Source: Chitinophagaceae bacterium
GTDB taxonomy: Bacteria; Bacteroidota; Bacteroidia; Chitinophagales; Chitinophagaceae
DNA: 17,088 nucleotides
Reading direction: 5' to 3'
Assembly (NCBI GenBank): GCA_023251335.1
Contig: JAHEZA010000011.1
Coordinates: 1-17,088, forward strand
How positions within the stretch are numbered: position 1 is the first letter of the stretch; each line of letters begins with the position of its first letter. This document shows, in pieces, positions 7,554-14,941 of the stretch. A program made the position numbers and the translations under genes. The notes beneath the pieces were generated by a model. It saw only the letters and a list, made by a program, of their open reading frames with translations. It was not told where the DNA came from and ran no database searches.

Positions 7554-7591
7554 AAAACCTTGCAATTGTCAATCGATTGCAAGGTTTTTTT
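7554..7591 (+). terminator. Strong intrinsic terminator after pglE
   Basis: AAAACCTTGCAAT (7554-7566) pairs perfectly over 13 bases with ATTGCAAGGTTTT (7576-7588) around a 9-base loop, and T residues continue to 7591. The stem-plus-T-run is the clearest terminator in the window. It separates the pglC-pglD-acyltransferase-pglE unit from pglF. Confidence 0.85.
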
Positions 7592-7642
7592 GTTTGCTAC
7601 AAAATCTTCAATTTCACAAAAGAATCCTTCGTTTAATTATAT

Positions 7643-7650
7643 TACTTTTG
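7643..7650 (+). promoter_or_regulatory. Predicted -7 promoter box for pglF
   Basis: TACTTTTG matches TAnnTTTG exactly, just downstream of the terminator. There is no TTG at the -33 spacing. It would give a leader of roughly 170 bases before the ATG at 7825. A weaker AATTTTTG lies at 7693-7700. I see no recognisable riboswitch in the leader. Confidence 0.4.
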
Positions 7651-7824
7651 CAAAAATTTTTTAGAGATGTGCTCAAGATAATAGACCTAATAAATTTTTG
7701 GTATGTTTATTGAAACATTTCAAATGTATAGTCCATAGAATCACAATAATTTTAAAACTTATTTTGCTAGAAGTTCTTGGTTCGTTTTAAATGTTTACAA
7801 ATTTAGACCCCCAATTCGTCCTTT

Positions 7825-9750
7825 ATGCTCGAAAGATTTTTTAAAAACAAATACGCTCCCCGGTGGATCATATTTTGTTGCGATCTGATTCTAATAACAA
7901 TTTCTTTTCTATTTTCATTTTTTTTAATAAGGCATTTATTAGTAGACCTTCCAAGTGTTATCAAGTTTATACCTGCCATTGTAATTAATTTACTTGTCTT
8001 TGGAGTCTGTGTATTTTTTTTCCCTATATACCGGGGAATTATTAGGTATTCAGAAATCAACGATATTTTACGGATTATTAAATTAGCTTCTTTGCAGTTC
8101 CTAATATGGGTAACTATTTACGCGTTGGACAGCAATACAATCATTACGGGTTTTCTACCTGTTCCTTTATTAATTATTAATTTGTTCAGCGTTATCTTCC
8201 TGTTGGTGATGTTTAGACTGCTGGTGAAGGAAATATATTCTAAAGCATCTCAATCTAAAACTGGAAATATCACCAAAACAATTATTTATGGGGCTGGTGA
8301 AATGGGACAGGTAACAAAACAAGTATTGGAACAGGATATGAAAAAAAATGTAGAAGTCGTGGGATTTATTGAAGATAGCATCTCCAAAATTGGAAAAAAT
8401 TTAGCGGGCCTACCAATATACAATGCTTCAAACCCTCAACTTGCCAAACTTTTTAAACAAAAACAAATCTCCCATTTATATATAGCGATTGATAAATTGT
8501 CGGTAGATAAAAAAATTGCAATATCTGATCTTTGCGCCTCTTTAAACGTCAAAATTAGCGTGATACCACATGCTAAGGACTGGCGCGGTGGGTTTTTCGA
8601 AAAGAAGCAGGTAAAAGAACTTAACATTGAAGATCTTCTTGAGCGCGATGAAATAAGTTTGCCTTTTGATATGATACAAAATATCTATCAAGATGCTACG
8701 ATTATGGTCACGGGGGCAGCGGGCTCAATAGGAAGCGAGATTTGCAGGCAACTATCGAAATATAAATTTAAAAAACTCATCCTTTTAGATCAGTCCGAAT
8801 CAGGACTGTTCGATCTCGAGTTTGAATTAAGAAGAAATGACCAGAAACACCTTCTCAAAGTAGAAATTGCTTCCATAAGAGACAAAGTAAAATTAAAGAA
8901 AATATATTCTTTTCATCGTCCTGATTTTGTGTTTCACGCTGCTGCCTACAAACATGTCCCTTTGATGGAGACTTTTACAAGTGAAGCGGTGCTGACCAAT
9001 GTGCTTGGAACCAAGGTGATAGCCGATTTTGCCATCGAATACAAGGTTAAAAAGTTTGTAATGGTTTCCACTGATAAAGCGGTAAATCCCACGAATGTGA
9101 TGGGGACAACGAAGAGGGTTTCAGAAATATATATTCAATCCTTGAGCGATCGAAAAGATTCTGAAACAGAATTTATTACTACACGTTTTGGGAATGTGCT
9201 TGGTTCTGCTGGGAGTGTAGTAGCTACATTTAAAAAACAAATAGCATCGGGAGGTCCAATAACGGTTACACATCCCGGGATCACGAGATATTTTATGACA
9301 ATACCCGAAGCATCAAAATTGGTGTTGGAAGCAGGGAAGATAGGTGAGTCGGGAGATATCCTATTATTTGATATGGGCAACCCTGTAAAAATTATGGATC
9401 TTGCTAAAAGAATGATTCAACTCGCGGGGTTGAAGCCTTCAGACATTTCCATTGTTCATACCGGTTTACGGCCCGGCGAAAAAATGTATGAAGAATTGTT
9501 TAAAGATTCAGAGGAATTTGCTGAAACTTATCATCCCAGAATTTTAAGGGCAAAAAAGTCCCCACTCATGGTTTCTGAGTTTAATTCGCTCATGATCGAA
9601 CTGGAACAAGCGGCCCGTTCTCATAGCAATGAAATAATTCCTTTTATTTTACGAAAATTGGTTCCCGAATTTAACGCTTCGGAAACGGAAAAGAAGCCTA
9701 AACAAATATCTGATGAGTTGACTGTGTTGGAAGAAATAAAAGCAATTTAG
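7825..9750 (+). CDS. pglF: PglF/WbpM/CapD-like membrane UDP-GlcNAc 4,6-dehydratase
   Basis: A 641-residue membrane-bound nucleotide-sugar dehydratase of the usual length for the PglF/WbpM/CapD family. Four hydrophobic helices lie at about residues 14-40, 48-67, 84-101 and 110-134. A CoA-binding-like Rossmann domain follows (IIYGAGEMGQV, 153-163). The catalytic SDR domain starts at VTGAAGSIGSE (295-305), the NAD-binding glycine motif. Further landmarks are HAAAYKHVPLME (371-382), STDKAVNP (415-422) and MGTTK (426-430). The classical SDR YxxxK is replaced by MxxxK, as is normal in the large membrane dehydratases where an Asp-Lys pair (417-418) does the chemistry. Expected reaction: UDP-GlcNAc to UDP-4-keto-6-deoxy-GlcNAc, the first step of diacetylbacillosamine synthesis; some relatives also feed QuiNAc or FucNAc pathways. 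It is in its own transcription unit. The pathway genes directly upstream support the pglF assignment. Confidence 0.9.
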   Translation: MLERFFKNKYAPRWIIFCCDLILITISFLFSFFLIRHLLVDLPSVIKFIPAIVINLLVFGVCVFFFPIYRGIIRYSEINDILRIIKLASLQFLIWVTIYALDSNTIITGFLPVPLLIINLFSVIFLLVMFRLLVKEIYSKASQSKTGNITKTIIYGAGEMGQVTKQVLEQDMKKNVEVVGFIEDSISKIGKNLAGLPIYNASNPQLAKLFKQKQISHLYIAIDKLSVDKKIAISDLCASLNVKISVIPHAKDWRGGFFEKKQVKELNIEDLLERDEISLPFDMIQNIYQDATIMVTGAAGSIGSEICRQLSKYKFKKLILLDQSESGLFDLEFELRRNDQKHLLKVEIASIRDKVKLKKIYSFHRPDFVFHAAAYKHVPLMETFTSEAVLTNVLGTKVIADFAIEYKVKKFVMVSTDKAVNPTNVMGTTKRVSEIYIQSLSDRKDSETEFITTRFGNVLGSAGSVVATFKKQIASGGPITVTHPGITRYFMTIPEASKLVLEAGKIGESGDILLFDMGNPVKIMDLAKRMIQLAGLKPSDISIVHTGLRPGEKMYEELFKDSEEFAETYHPRILRAKKSPLMVSEFNSLMIELEQAARSHSNEIIPFILRKLVPEFNASETEKKPKQISDELTVLEEIKAI

Positions 9751-9819
9751 AACAAGGTTCATTTAGGGCGAATTATTAACAATCTTAAACTCAACTTTTG
9801 GCCAGGCACATCGATCTTG

Positions 9820-9849
9820 TTTGCAGTTGTAATTTTAATTTCATTTTTG
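9820..9849 (+). promoter_or_regulatory. Candidate -33/-7 promoter for the first outer-membrane barrel gene
   Basis: TTTG at 9820-9823 is followed after 18 bases by CATTTTTG at 9842-9849, one mismatch from TAnnTTTG. This is the only promoter candidate here with both elements at about the right spacing. It would leave a leader of about 125 bases before the first barrel gene. Confidence 0.35.
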
Positions 9850-9984
9850 CGTTTGTTGTTAAATTGGTAGTTGTTATCTCTAAACTTTAGTAGAAGGTTT
9901 TAAAATTTTAAAGATCATTTACTATCTTTCTTTTAAATTTTTTAACATTAAATAGTTTTACTTTAGGAAATCTTAATGCCTTTT

Positions 9985-10821
9985 ATGAAAATTGTATGCC
10001 TTTCGATAATCTTTTTTCTTTTTAGTCTTGCAGTCGGTGCTCAAAATTTGTCCTTGGACTTATATGTAGGTACCTCCAATTACAGAGGTGATCTGCAGGA
10101 CCAGGCGTTTTTGTTCAGCCAGTCTCATTTGGGTGGCGGTGTTGGCTTAACTTATAGATTTAATGATCACATCTATGCTAGGACATCATTGATTTTGGGC
10201 AAAATTTCTGGCAACGATAACTCCGGAAGCAACAAGAACAGGAATCTAAATTTCACTTCAGGGATAACGGAAGGAAACCTTGAGGTGTTGTATTTGGGTA
10301 CACCGTTGTTGGTACATTCGTTTTCTCCTTATTTTTTTGTAGGTATTTCGGTTTATCATTTCAATCCATACACTCATGATACTCTCGCAAACAAATATTA
10401 CCTAAAGCCCTTAAGTACTGAGGGAGAAGGCTTTCTAGATGGTGTAAAAAATTACAATCTTACGCAAATCGGAATACCATTTGGCGGAGGTGTAAAACTT
10501 AGTTTAAGTGAAAATATTGATGTTGGAGTTGAAATTGGATTGAGAAAGATATTTACAGATTACCTTGATGATGTAAGCACCAACTATGTAGACGAAAGCC
10601 TCTTGCTATCCAATAGAGGAGCGAAAGCAGTCGAGTTAGCCTATCGTGGAGATGAATTAAAGGGAGGGGATTTGCAATATCCCTCCTCAGGGCAGAAAAG
10701 AGGAAGCCCAAAGGCAAAAGATATGTATTATTTTACGCTGGTTTCGTTGTCTTATAGATTTGGTACATTGAATTTTTCAAAATCGCATTCTCAATGGTCA
10801 TGCCCAAAAAATGTTCTTTAA
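9985..10821 (+). CDS. Outer-membrane beta-barrel protein, DUF6089-like (paralogue 1)
   Basis: A 278-residue exported protein. I chose the ATG at 9985 rather than 9976 because the two tandem paralogues then align from their first residue: a 19-residue signal peptide (MKIVCLSIIFFLFSLAVGA) ends before QN in both. The mature part alternates polar and hydrophobic residues with many aromatic-Gly pairs, as in a transmembrane barrel. SNYRGDLQD, RNLNF and the LKPLSTEGEGF block resemble the Bacteroidota DUF6089 barrel family. A highly conserved region, FTDYLDDVS to SGQKRGSP, precedes the last strand (YYFTLVSLSYRFG). An unusual tail follows, ending CPKNVL. The function is unknown. It follows a surface-glycan locus, but nothing in the sequence ties it to glycan export. 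Family assignment is from pattern recognition and is moderately sure; outer-membrane location is well supported. Confidence 0.8.
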   Translation: MKIVCLSIIFFLFSLAVGAQNLSLDLYVGTSNYRGDLQDQAFLFSQSHLGGGVGLTYRFNDHIYARTSLILGKISGNDNSGSNKNRNLNFTSGITEGNLEVLYLGTPLLVHSFSPYFFVGISVYHFNPYTHDTLANKYYLKPLSTEGEGFLDGVKNYNLTQIGIPFGGGVKLSLSENIDVGVEIGLRKIFTDYLDDVSTNYVDESLLLSNRGAKAVELAYRGDELKGGDLQYPSSGQKRGSPKAKDMYYFTLVSLSYRFGTLNFSKSHSQWSCPKNVL

Positions 10822-10957
10822 AGAAGTACTATTATCTTTTTTTGAGCGTTTATAATGAAATCCATTATTGAAAAATTACCATCCTTAAGCAGTTTTAGTC
10901 TTCGTACAGGCAGGGTGAGGAGAGATTTAATTCTTCAATGAAATAAAAAACCTAACT

Positions 10958-11791
10958 ATGAAACCCTTTTTTTTATGCCTATCAATGGTGTTGCTTGCTT
11001 TTTTCACACAGGCGCAAAATTTCCACCTAAATGTTTATGCTGGTTTTTCCAACTACCAAGGTGAACTTCAGGATAAAAGACTTTCGCTCAGTCAGGCCCA
11101 TGTAGCAGGCGGCCTGGGATTTTCTTATGATATTGCTAGTCATTTCTCTATTCGGACAGGGGTTACGATTTCAAAACTTTCAGGCGATGATAAGGGTGGC
11201 CGAAATAAAGCACGTAATCTTAATTTCGCTTCGAAATTAACCGAGGCTAACGTTGGCTTGGAATATTTTATTACAGCGCCTGTTGAAGAACATTCTTTAA
11301 CGCCCTATTTATTTGCCGGGGTGGCAATGTATCACTACGACCCATATACCTTCGATAGCACAGGAGCAAAATGTTTTTTGAAACCTTTAAGTACAGAAGG
11401 TGAAGGGTTTGTAGTTGGGAGGAGTAATTATAAGCTTACTCAGTTCGCTCTTCCGGTTGGTGCTGGTGTTAAGCTATCCTTGAGTGATAACGTAAATGTT
11501 GGACTTGAGGTTGGTTATAGGAAATTATTTACAGATTATCTCGATGATGTGAGCGCCACTTATGTTGACGGAGCCCAATTGCTTACAAATCGTGGCGCCA
11601 AGGCGCTGGAATTATCGTACCGAGGTGATGAATTGAAAAATGGCAATATGAATTACCCTCCATCTGGACAGAAGCGAGGCTCTCCACAAGCAAAAGATGC
11701 ATATTTTTTTTCTATGCTTACCCTTTCATTCAGATTAGGAGGAGGTGGGCTGGGCGCAATGGAATACCGGTGTCCTGGTAACGTATTATAA
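10958..11791 (+). CDS. Outer-membrane beta-barrel protein, DUF6089-like (paralogue 2)
   Basis: A 277-residue tandem paralogue of the protein encoded 136 bases upstream. The signal peptide MKPFFLCLSMVLLAFFTQA precedes QNFHLNVYAGFSNYQGELQD. Alignment by eye needs only one small gap before the tail. Roughly half of residues are identical in the N-terminal half and about two thirds in the C-terminal half. The strongest blocks are LKPLSTEGEGF, GVKLSLS, FTDYLDDVS, NRGAKA, YRGDELK and SGQKRGSP. The last predicted strand (FFSMLTLSFRLG) is followed by a Gly-rich linker and CPGNVL, matching the CPKNVL ending of paralogue 1. The mature protein has two cysteines, one near residue 137 and the conserved one in the tail. 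This is a gene duplication old enough for strong divergence. I see no clear promoter or terminator in the 136-base gap, so the pair may be co-transcribed. The function is unknown. Confidence 0.8.
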   Translation: MKPFFLCLSMVLLAFFTQAQNFHLNVYAGFSNYQGELQDKRLSLSQAHVAGGLGFSYDIASHFSIRTGVTISKLSGDDKGGRNKARNLNFASKLTEANVGLEYFITAPVEEHSLTPYLFAGVAMYHYDPYTFDSTGAKCFLKPLSTEGEGFVVGRSNYKLTQFALPVGAGVKLSLSDNVNVGLEVGYRKLFTDYLDDVSATYVDGAQLLTNRGAKALELSYRGDELKNGNMNYPPSGQKRGSPQAKDAYFFSMLTLSFRLGGGGLGAMEYRCPGNVL

Positions 11792-11847
11792 TTAGTCCAT
11801 TGTTTAGTTAGATACGGCCTTAATAAAAAGCAGACATCTTTCCTAAG

Positions 11848-11855
11848 TATCTTTG
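11848..11855 (+). promoter_or_regulatory. Predicted -7 box of ubiD, placed for a (nearly) leaderless mRNA
   Basis: TATCTTTG matches TAnnTTTG exactly and ends only 7 bases before the ATG at 11863. With the usual spacing between the box and the first transcribed base, transcription would begin at or within a few bases of the start codon. No -33 TTG is visible at the right distance. Confidence 0.45.
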
Positions 11856-11862
11856 CTTTATT

Positions 11863-13827
11863 ATGGCGTTCAAAAATTTACATGAATTTCTCGCGGTTCT
11901 GGAAAATGACAATGAACTGATTCGGATTAAGGAATACGTGGATCCTAATTTGGAGATAGCTGAAATAACAGACCGGGTTAGTAAAAGTGGAAATGGCGGA
12001 AAGGCATTACTTTTTGAAAATACGGGATACGATTTTCCGGTATTAATGAATGCCTATGGTAGCAAAAAAAGAATGTGCCTCGCGCTGGGAGTAAACGATT
12101 TAAATGATACTGCTAAGGACATCGAAAATTTATTCAAAATACTTTCGACTCCTAAAGAAAATATCCTCGACAAACTAAAAATGTTACCCAAACTTGGCCA
12201 ATTTGCAAGTTGGATGCCCAAGGTACTAAGAGGTCGCGGCGCCTGCCAACAAATAATAATGGAAGAACCTGATATCACTAAACTTCCTGTAATAACATGC
12301 TGGCCAAAAGATGGAGGTCCGTTTGTAACACTTCCGATTATTCATACAAAAGACCCTAATAATCACTCGCGAAATGTGGGCATGTACCGAATGCAGGTTT
12401 TTGGCCCAAGACTTACCGGTATGCATTGGCACAAACACAAAGTTTCCGCAAAGCATTTCAATGAATATAAAAAGTTAAATAAGCGCATGCCCGTTGCTGT
12501 GGCTTTAGGTGGTGATCCTGTATACGCTTATGCCGCAACAGCCCCTTTGCCTGAAAACGTTGATGAATTCATGCTCGCAGGATTTTTGCGGAAGAAAAAA
12601 GTGGAGCTCGTTAAATGTATTTCTCAACCTGATGTAGAAGTTCCTTCAGACGCCGATTTCATTATCGAAGGTTATGTTGACCCTGATGATGAATTAATCT
12701 GGGAAGGCCCTTTTGGTGATCATACCGGTTATTATTCTTTGCCCGACTGGTATCCAAAATTTCACATAACGGCTATTACGCATAAAAAAAATCCTATTTA
12801 TCCTGCTACCATTGTTGGTATTCCGCCGCAGGAAGACGCCTGGTTGGGAAAAGCTACGGAAAGGATATTTTTAGCCCCGATAAAAATGACGATAGTTCCG
12901 GAAATTTTAGATATGGAGATGCCCGTCGAAGGAGTATTTCACAATCTGGTCATAGCTGAAACTCAGAAGGACTATGCAGGTCAGGCCCAAAAGGTGATGA
13001 ATGCTATGTGGGGCGCCGGACAAATGATGTTTAATAAAATACTAGTGGTAACCTCACCAGATGGGGAGGCAAAACGAGTTAAATTAAGTGATTACGAAAG
13101 CGTAGCTAAAGAAGTTTTTAAAAATTTGAATCCTTCTACGGATATTTATTTTTCGCAGGGCCCAATGGATGTATTGGACCATAGTTGCAGTAAGATGGGT
13201 TTCGGAGGTAAAATGTGTATTGATGGTACTTTCAAATTTGAAGAAGAAAGGGATAATCATTTTTCGTCTGTGCCTCTCAGTTTTACACAACAATCAGTAA
13301 ACGAACTAAAAACCCTTTTTCCTGAAGTAAAAGTTGTTAATGATTCGTTGCTTGAAAAAGAGATTCCTTGCCTGATTATTTCTATTGAAAAAAAAAGAAA
13401 GCATCACATAAAAGAATTGCACGAATCAGTTTGCAGGCTAAAGTCGACAGAAGGAATAAAAATGATCCTGTATGTTGAACATACGGTAGATGCCAATGAT
13501 TTAACAGTAGCGCTATGGCGTTTTTGTAATAACCTCGATCCGAAACGCGATCATTTTATTGTAAAAAAATATTTGACAGAAAATCCAAATCAATATATTG
13601 CGTGCATCGGTTTTGATGGCACGTTAAAGACAAAACAATTTGATGATTTTTACCGGGATTGGCCTAACATAATTATTGCCGATGATAAAACCATTCATGC
13701 TGTAGATGAAAAATGGCCGAAGCTTGGATTAGGAAATTTTATTCCTTCGCCTTCATTGAAATTTAAGGGACAGATGTATGGCGAAGAAGCCATAGCCACC
13801 CAGGATCTGTTCAATAAAGAATTGTAA
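11863..13827 (+). CDS. ubiD: UbiD-family prenyl-FMN-dependent decarboxylase
   Basis: A 654-residue UbiD-family (de)carboxylase. The N-terminus (MAFKNLHEFLAVLENDNELIRI) matches the normal UbiD start. NVGMYRMQVFGPRLTGMHWHKH (171-192) carries the prenyl-FMN and metal-binding region. WEGPFGDHTGYY (280-291) holds catalytic acidic residues (Glu281, Asp286; Escherichia coli UbiD has the same EGPxGDHTGYY). GIPPQEDAWLGKATE (319-333) follows as in the family. The protein is longer than the ~500-residue E. coli enzyme, mostly through an extended C-terminal region after about residue 490. The family decarboxylates aromatic or alpha,beta-unsaturated acids using a cofactor made by UbiX, which is not encoded here. 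In a menaquinone-using organism the substrate could be a menaquinone precursor of the futalosine route or another aromatic acid; the sequence does not say. It has its own predicted promoter and is convergent with the HesB/IscA gene. Confidence 0.9.
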   Translation: MAFKNLHEFLAVLENDNELIRIKEYVDPNLEIAEITDRVSKSGNGGKALLFENTGYDFPVLMNAYGSKKRMCLALGVNDLNDTAKDIENLFKILSTPKENILDKLKMLPKLGQFASWMPKVLRGRGACQQIIMEEPDITKLPVITCWPKDGGPFVTLPIIHTKDPNNHSRNVGMYRMQVFGPRLTGMHWHKHKVSAKHFNEYKKLNKRMPVAVALGGDPVYAYAATAPLPENVDEFMLAGFLRKKKVELVKCISQPDVEVPSDADFIIEGYVDPDDELIWEGPFGDHTGYYSLPDWYPKFHITAITHKKNPIYPATIVGIPPQEDAWLGKATERIFLAPIKMTIVPEILDMEMPVEGVFHNLVIAETQKDYAGQAQKVMNAMWGAGQMMFNKILVVTSPDGEAKRVKLSDYESVAKEVFKNLNPSTDIYFSQGPMDVLDHSCSKMGFGGKMCIDGTFKFEEERDNHFSSVPLSFTQQSVNELKTLFPEVKVVNDSLLEKEIPCLIISIEKKRKHHIKELHESVCRLKSTEGIKMILYVEHTVDANDLTVALWRFCNNLDPKRDHFIVKKYLTENPNQYIACIGFDGTLKTKQFDDFYRDWPNIIIADDKTIHAVDEKWPKLGLGNFIPSPSLKFKGQMYGEEAIATQDLFNKEL

Positions 13828-13886
13828 TGCATTTATGGCTTATTCTAAATCGCCTTTGATGAAATAAGAATTCTTCTTTTTTATTG

Positions 13887-13899
13887 GTTTACTGTAAAC
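13887..13899. other. GTTTAC-T-GTAAAC palindrome between convergent genes
   Basis: An exact 6-base inverted repeat around one T lies three bases before the stop of the minus-strand HesB/IscA gene, in the 74-base gap after ubiD. It contains the word GTTTACTGT found at 1063 and 3048. The loop is too short for a good RNA hairpin. I see no classic bidirectional terminator in this gap. Confidence 0.3.
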
Positions 13900-13901
13900 G
13901 G

Positions 13902-14243
13902 CTATACGCCAAAGGAACTTCCGCAACCACAAGTCTTACTTGCGTTGGGGTTATTGAAAGAGAAACCTCTGGCATTTAGTCCGCTTTCCCAGTTGATAAC
14001 CATATGGTTCAGATATATTAAATGGGTCGGGTTGATAGCGCACGAAATTCCTTCTATGTCATAGAGGTCATCTTTGTCTGTTTTTTCTTCAAACCCTAAC
14101 AAATAGGACATTCCCGAGCAACCTCCTCCCTTTACACCTATACGCAAATATTTTCCGGAATTTTCTTTATGATCCATTAGTCTTTTTATCTCATCCAAAG
14201 CAGTTCGTGTAAATGTAACCGGAGTTTTATTGAGTATTTCCAT
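13902..14243 (-). CDS. HesB/IscA-family (A-type) iron-sulfur cluster carrier
   Basis: A 113-residue A-type carrier that accepts Fe-S clusters from a scaffold and delivers them to apoenzymes in the cytoplasm. The three invariant cysteines are present: Cys42 in GGGCSGMSY, and Cys105 and Cys107 in TCGCGSSF near the C-terminus. Length and end (LNARGFSFNNPN...CGCGSSFGV) match IscA of other bacteria. Sequence alone does not decide between IscA, SufA and ErpA types, so no symbol is given. The ATG is at 14241-14243. The gene is convergent with ubiD and divergent from the next operon, sharing a 160-base intergenic region with it. It is not next to other isc or suf genes in this window, as is common in Bacteroidota. 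Confidence 0.93.
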   Translation of the reverse strand: MEILNKTPVTFTRTALDEIKRLMDHKENSGKYLRIGVKGGGCSGMSYLLGFEEKTDKDDLYDIEGISCAINPTHLIYLNHMVINWESGLNARGFSFNNPNASKTCGCGSSFGV

Positions 14244-14379
14244 ATTTTTTATATTTTCTTTACACTAATTATAACGGAAATTCGTTTGAATTAGTAATTT
14301 GTAAATTCGATCAAATGGCGGATATCCTTATCATTGTATCCGTCTGCCACGAAATTACAATCTTTACTAAAGGAATAAT

Positions 14380-14387
14380 TATTTTTG
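14380..14387 (+). promoter_or_regulatory. Predicted -7 box for the operon of 14404-16952
   Basis: TATTTTTG matches TAnnTTTG exactly and ends 16 bases before the ATG at 14404, giving a very short leader. No TTG occurs at the -33 spacing. The divergent HesB/IscA gene has no equally clear box in the shared region 14244-14403. Confidence 0.45.
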
Positions 14388-14403
14388 CTAATAAATTATA
14401 GAA

Positions 14404-14913
14404 ATGTCAACATTTGAAACCGTGCTTGGAATTGTTCTTCTCATCTTGTTATTAGGTTTTGTATGGGTTGTTACAGAGTTAAATGCTGTAAAAAAAGAGT
14501 TGGCGCAAAAGCCTGAAAATGATCCTGAAACTTTAAAATTGCGCCTACAGGCCTATGAAAGGATTACATTGCTTACAGAAAGGATTTCTCTTCAAAACTT
14601 ATTATCGCGGGTTAATAACGCCGGGTTATCATGCAGACAAATGCAGATATCTCTGATTGATTCTATTAAACAGGAATATGATTACAATATGAGTCAGCAA
14701 ATATATGTGTCTCCTGAAGTATGGAGGGCTGTCAATAATCTGAAAGAGCAAAACATCTACGTGGTAAATCAATTAGCTTCTACACTTCCGGCGCACGCTA
14801 CCGCTATGGATCTTAATAAGCACATAATAGATTATTTAATTAATAATTCTACTGCATCTTTGCATAACGTCGTCCTCGAAGCCATCAATTATGAAGCGAA
14901 GAAGCTAATGTAA
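14404..14913 (+). CDS. Membrane-anchored conserved protein of unknown function (possibly DUF7935)
   Basis: A 169-residue protein with one N-terminal transmembrane helix (about residues 7-25, [20 protein letters not shown]). A charged, helix-rich cytoplasmic or periplasmic region follows. The segment around residues 35-60 ([21 protein letters not shown]) looks like a short coiled coil. Further landmarks are [20 protein letters not shown] (75-94), [11 protein letters not shown] (96-106) and a C-terminal amphipathic helix. I believe this corresponds to a family seen next to methylmalonyl-CoA mutase genes in Bacteroidota and annotated DUF7935, but that is from memory and unverified. It is followed after 28 bases by the mutase gene, so the two are probably co-transcribed. 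A structural or regulatory partner role is possible; no catalytic motif is visible. Confidence 0.75.
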   Translation: MSTFETVLGIVLLILLLGFVWVVTELNAVKKELAQKPENDPETLKLRLQAYERITLLTERISLQNLLSRVNNAGLSCRQMQISLIDSIKQEYDYNMSQQIYVSPEVWRAVNNLKEQNIYVVNQLASTLPAHATAMDLNKHIIDYLINNSTASLHNVVLEAINYEAKKLM

Positions 14914-14941
14914 TGGCGAGATTTTGGACGATGCATTTAAG

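Noticed and set aside
7651..7824. Riboswitch in the long pglF leader
   Set aside because: The leader is AT-rich with no conserved aptamer motif or paired core that I could recognise.
13868..13880. AAGAATTCTT followed by a T-run as a terminator after ubiD
   Set aside because: The palindrome has no loop, so it cannot form a stable hairpin; at best the T-run is incidental.
14924..14941. TTG start for the mutase at 14924
   Set aside because: An ATG follows at 14942 at the normal N-terminus; the six extra residues have no family support.
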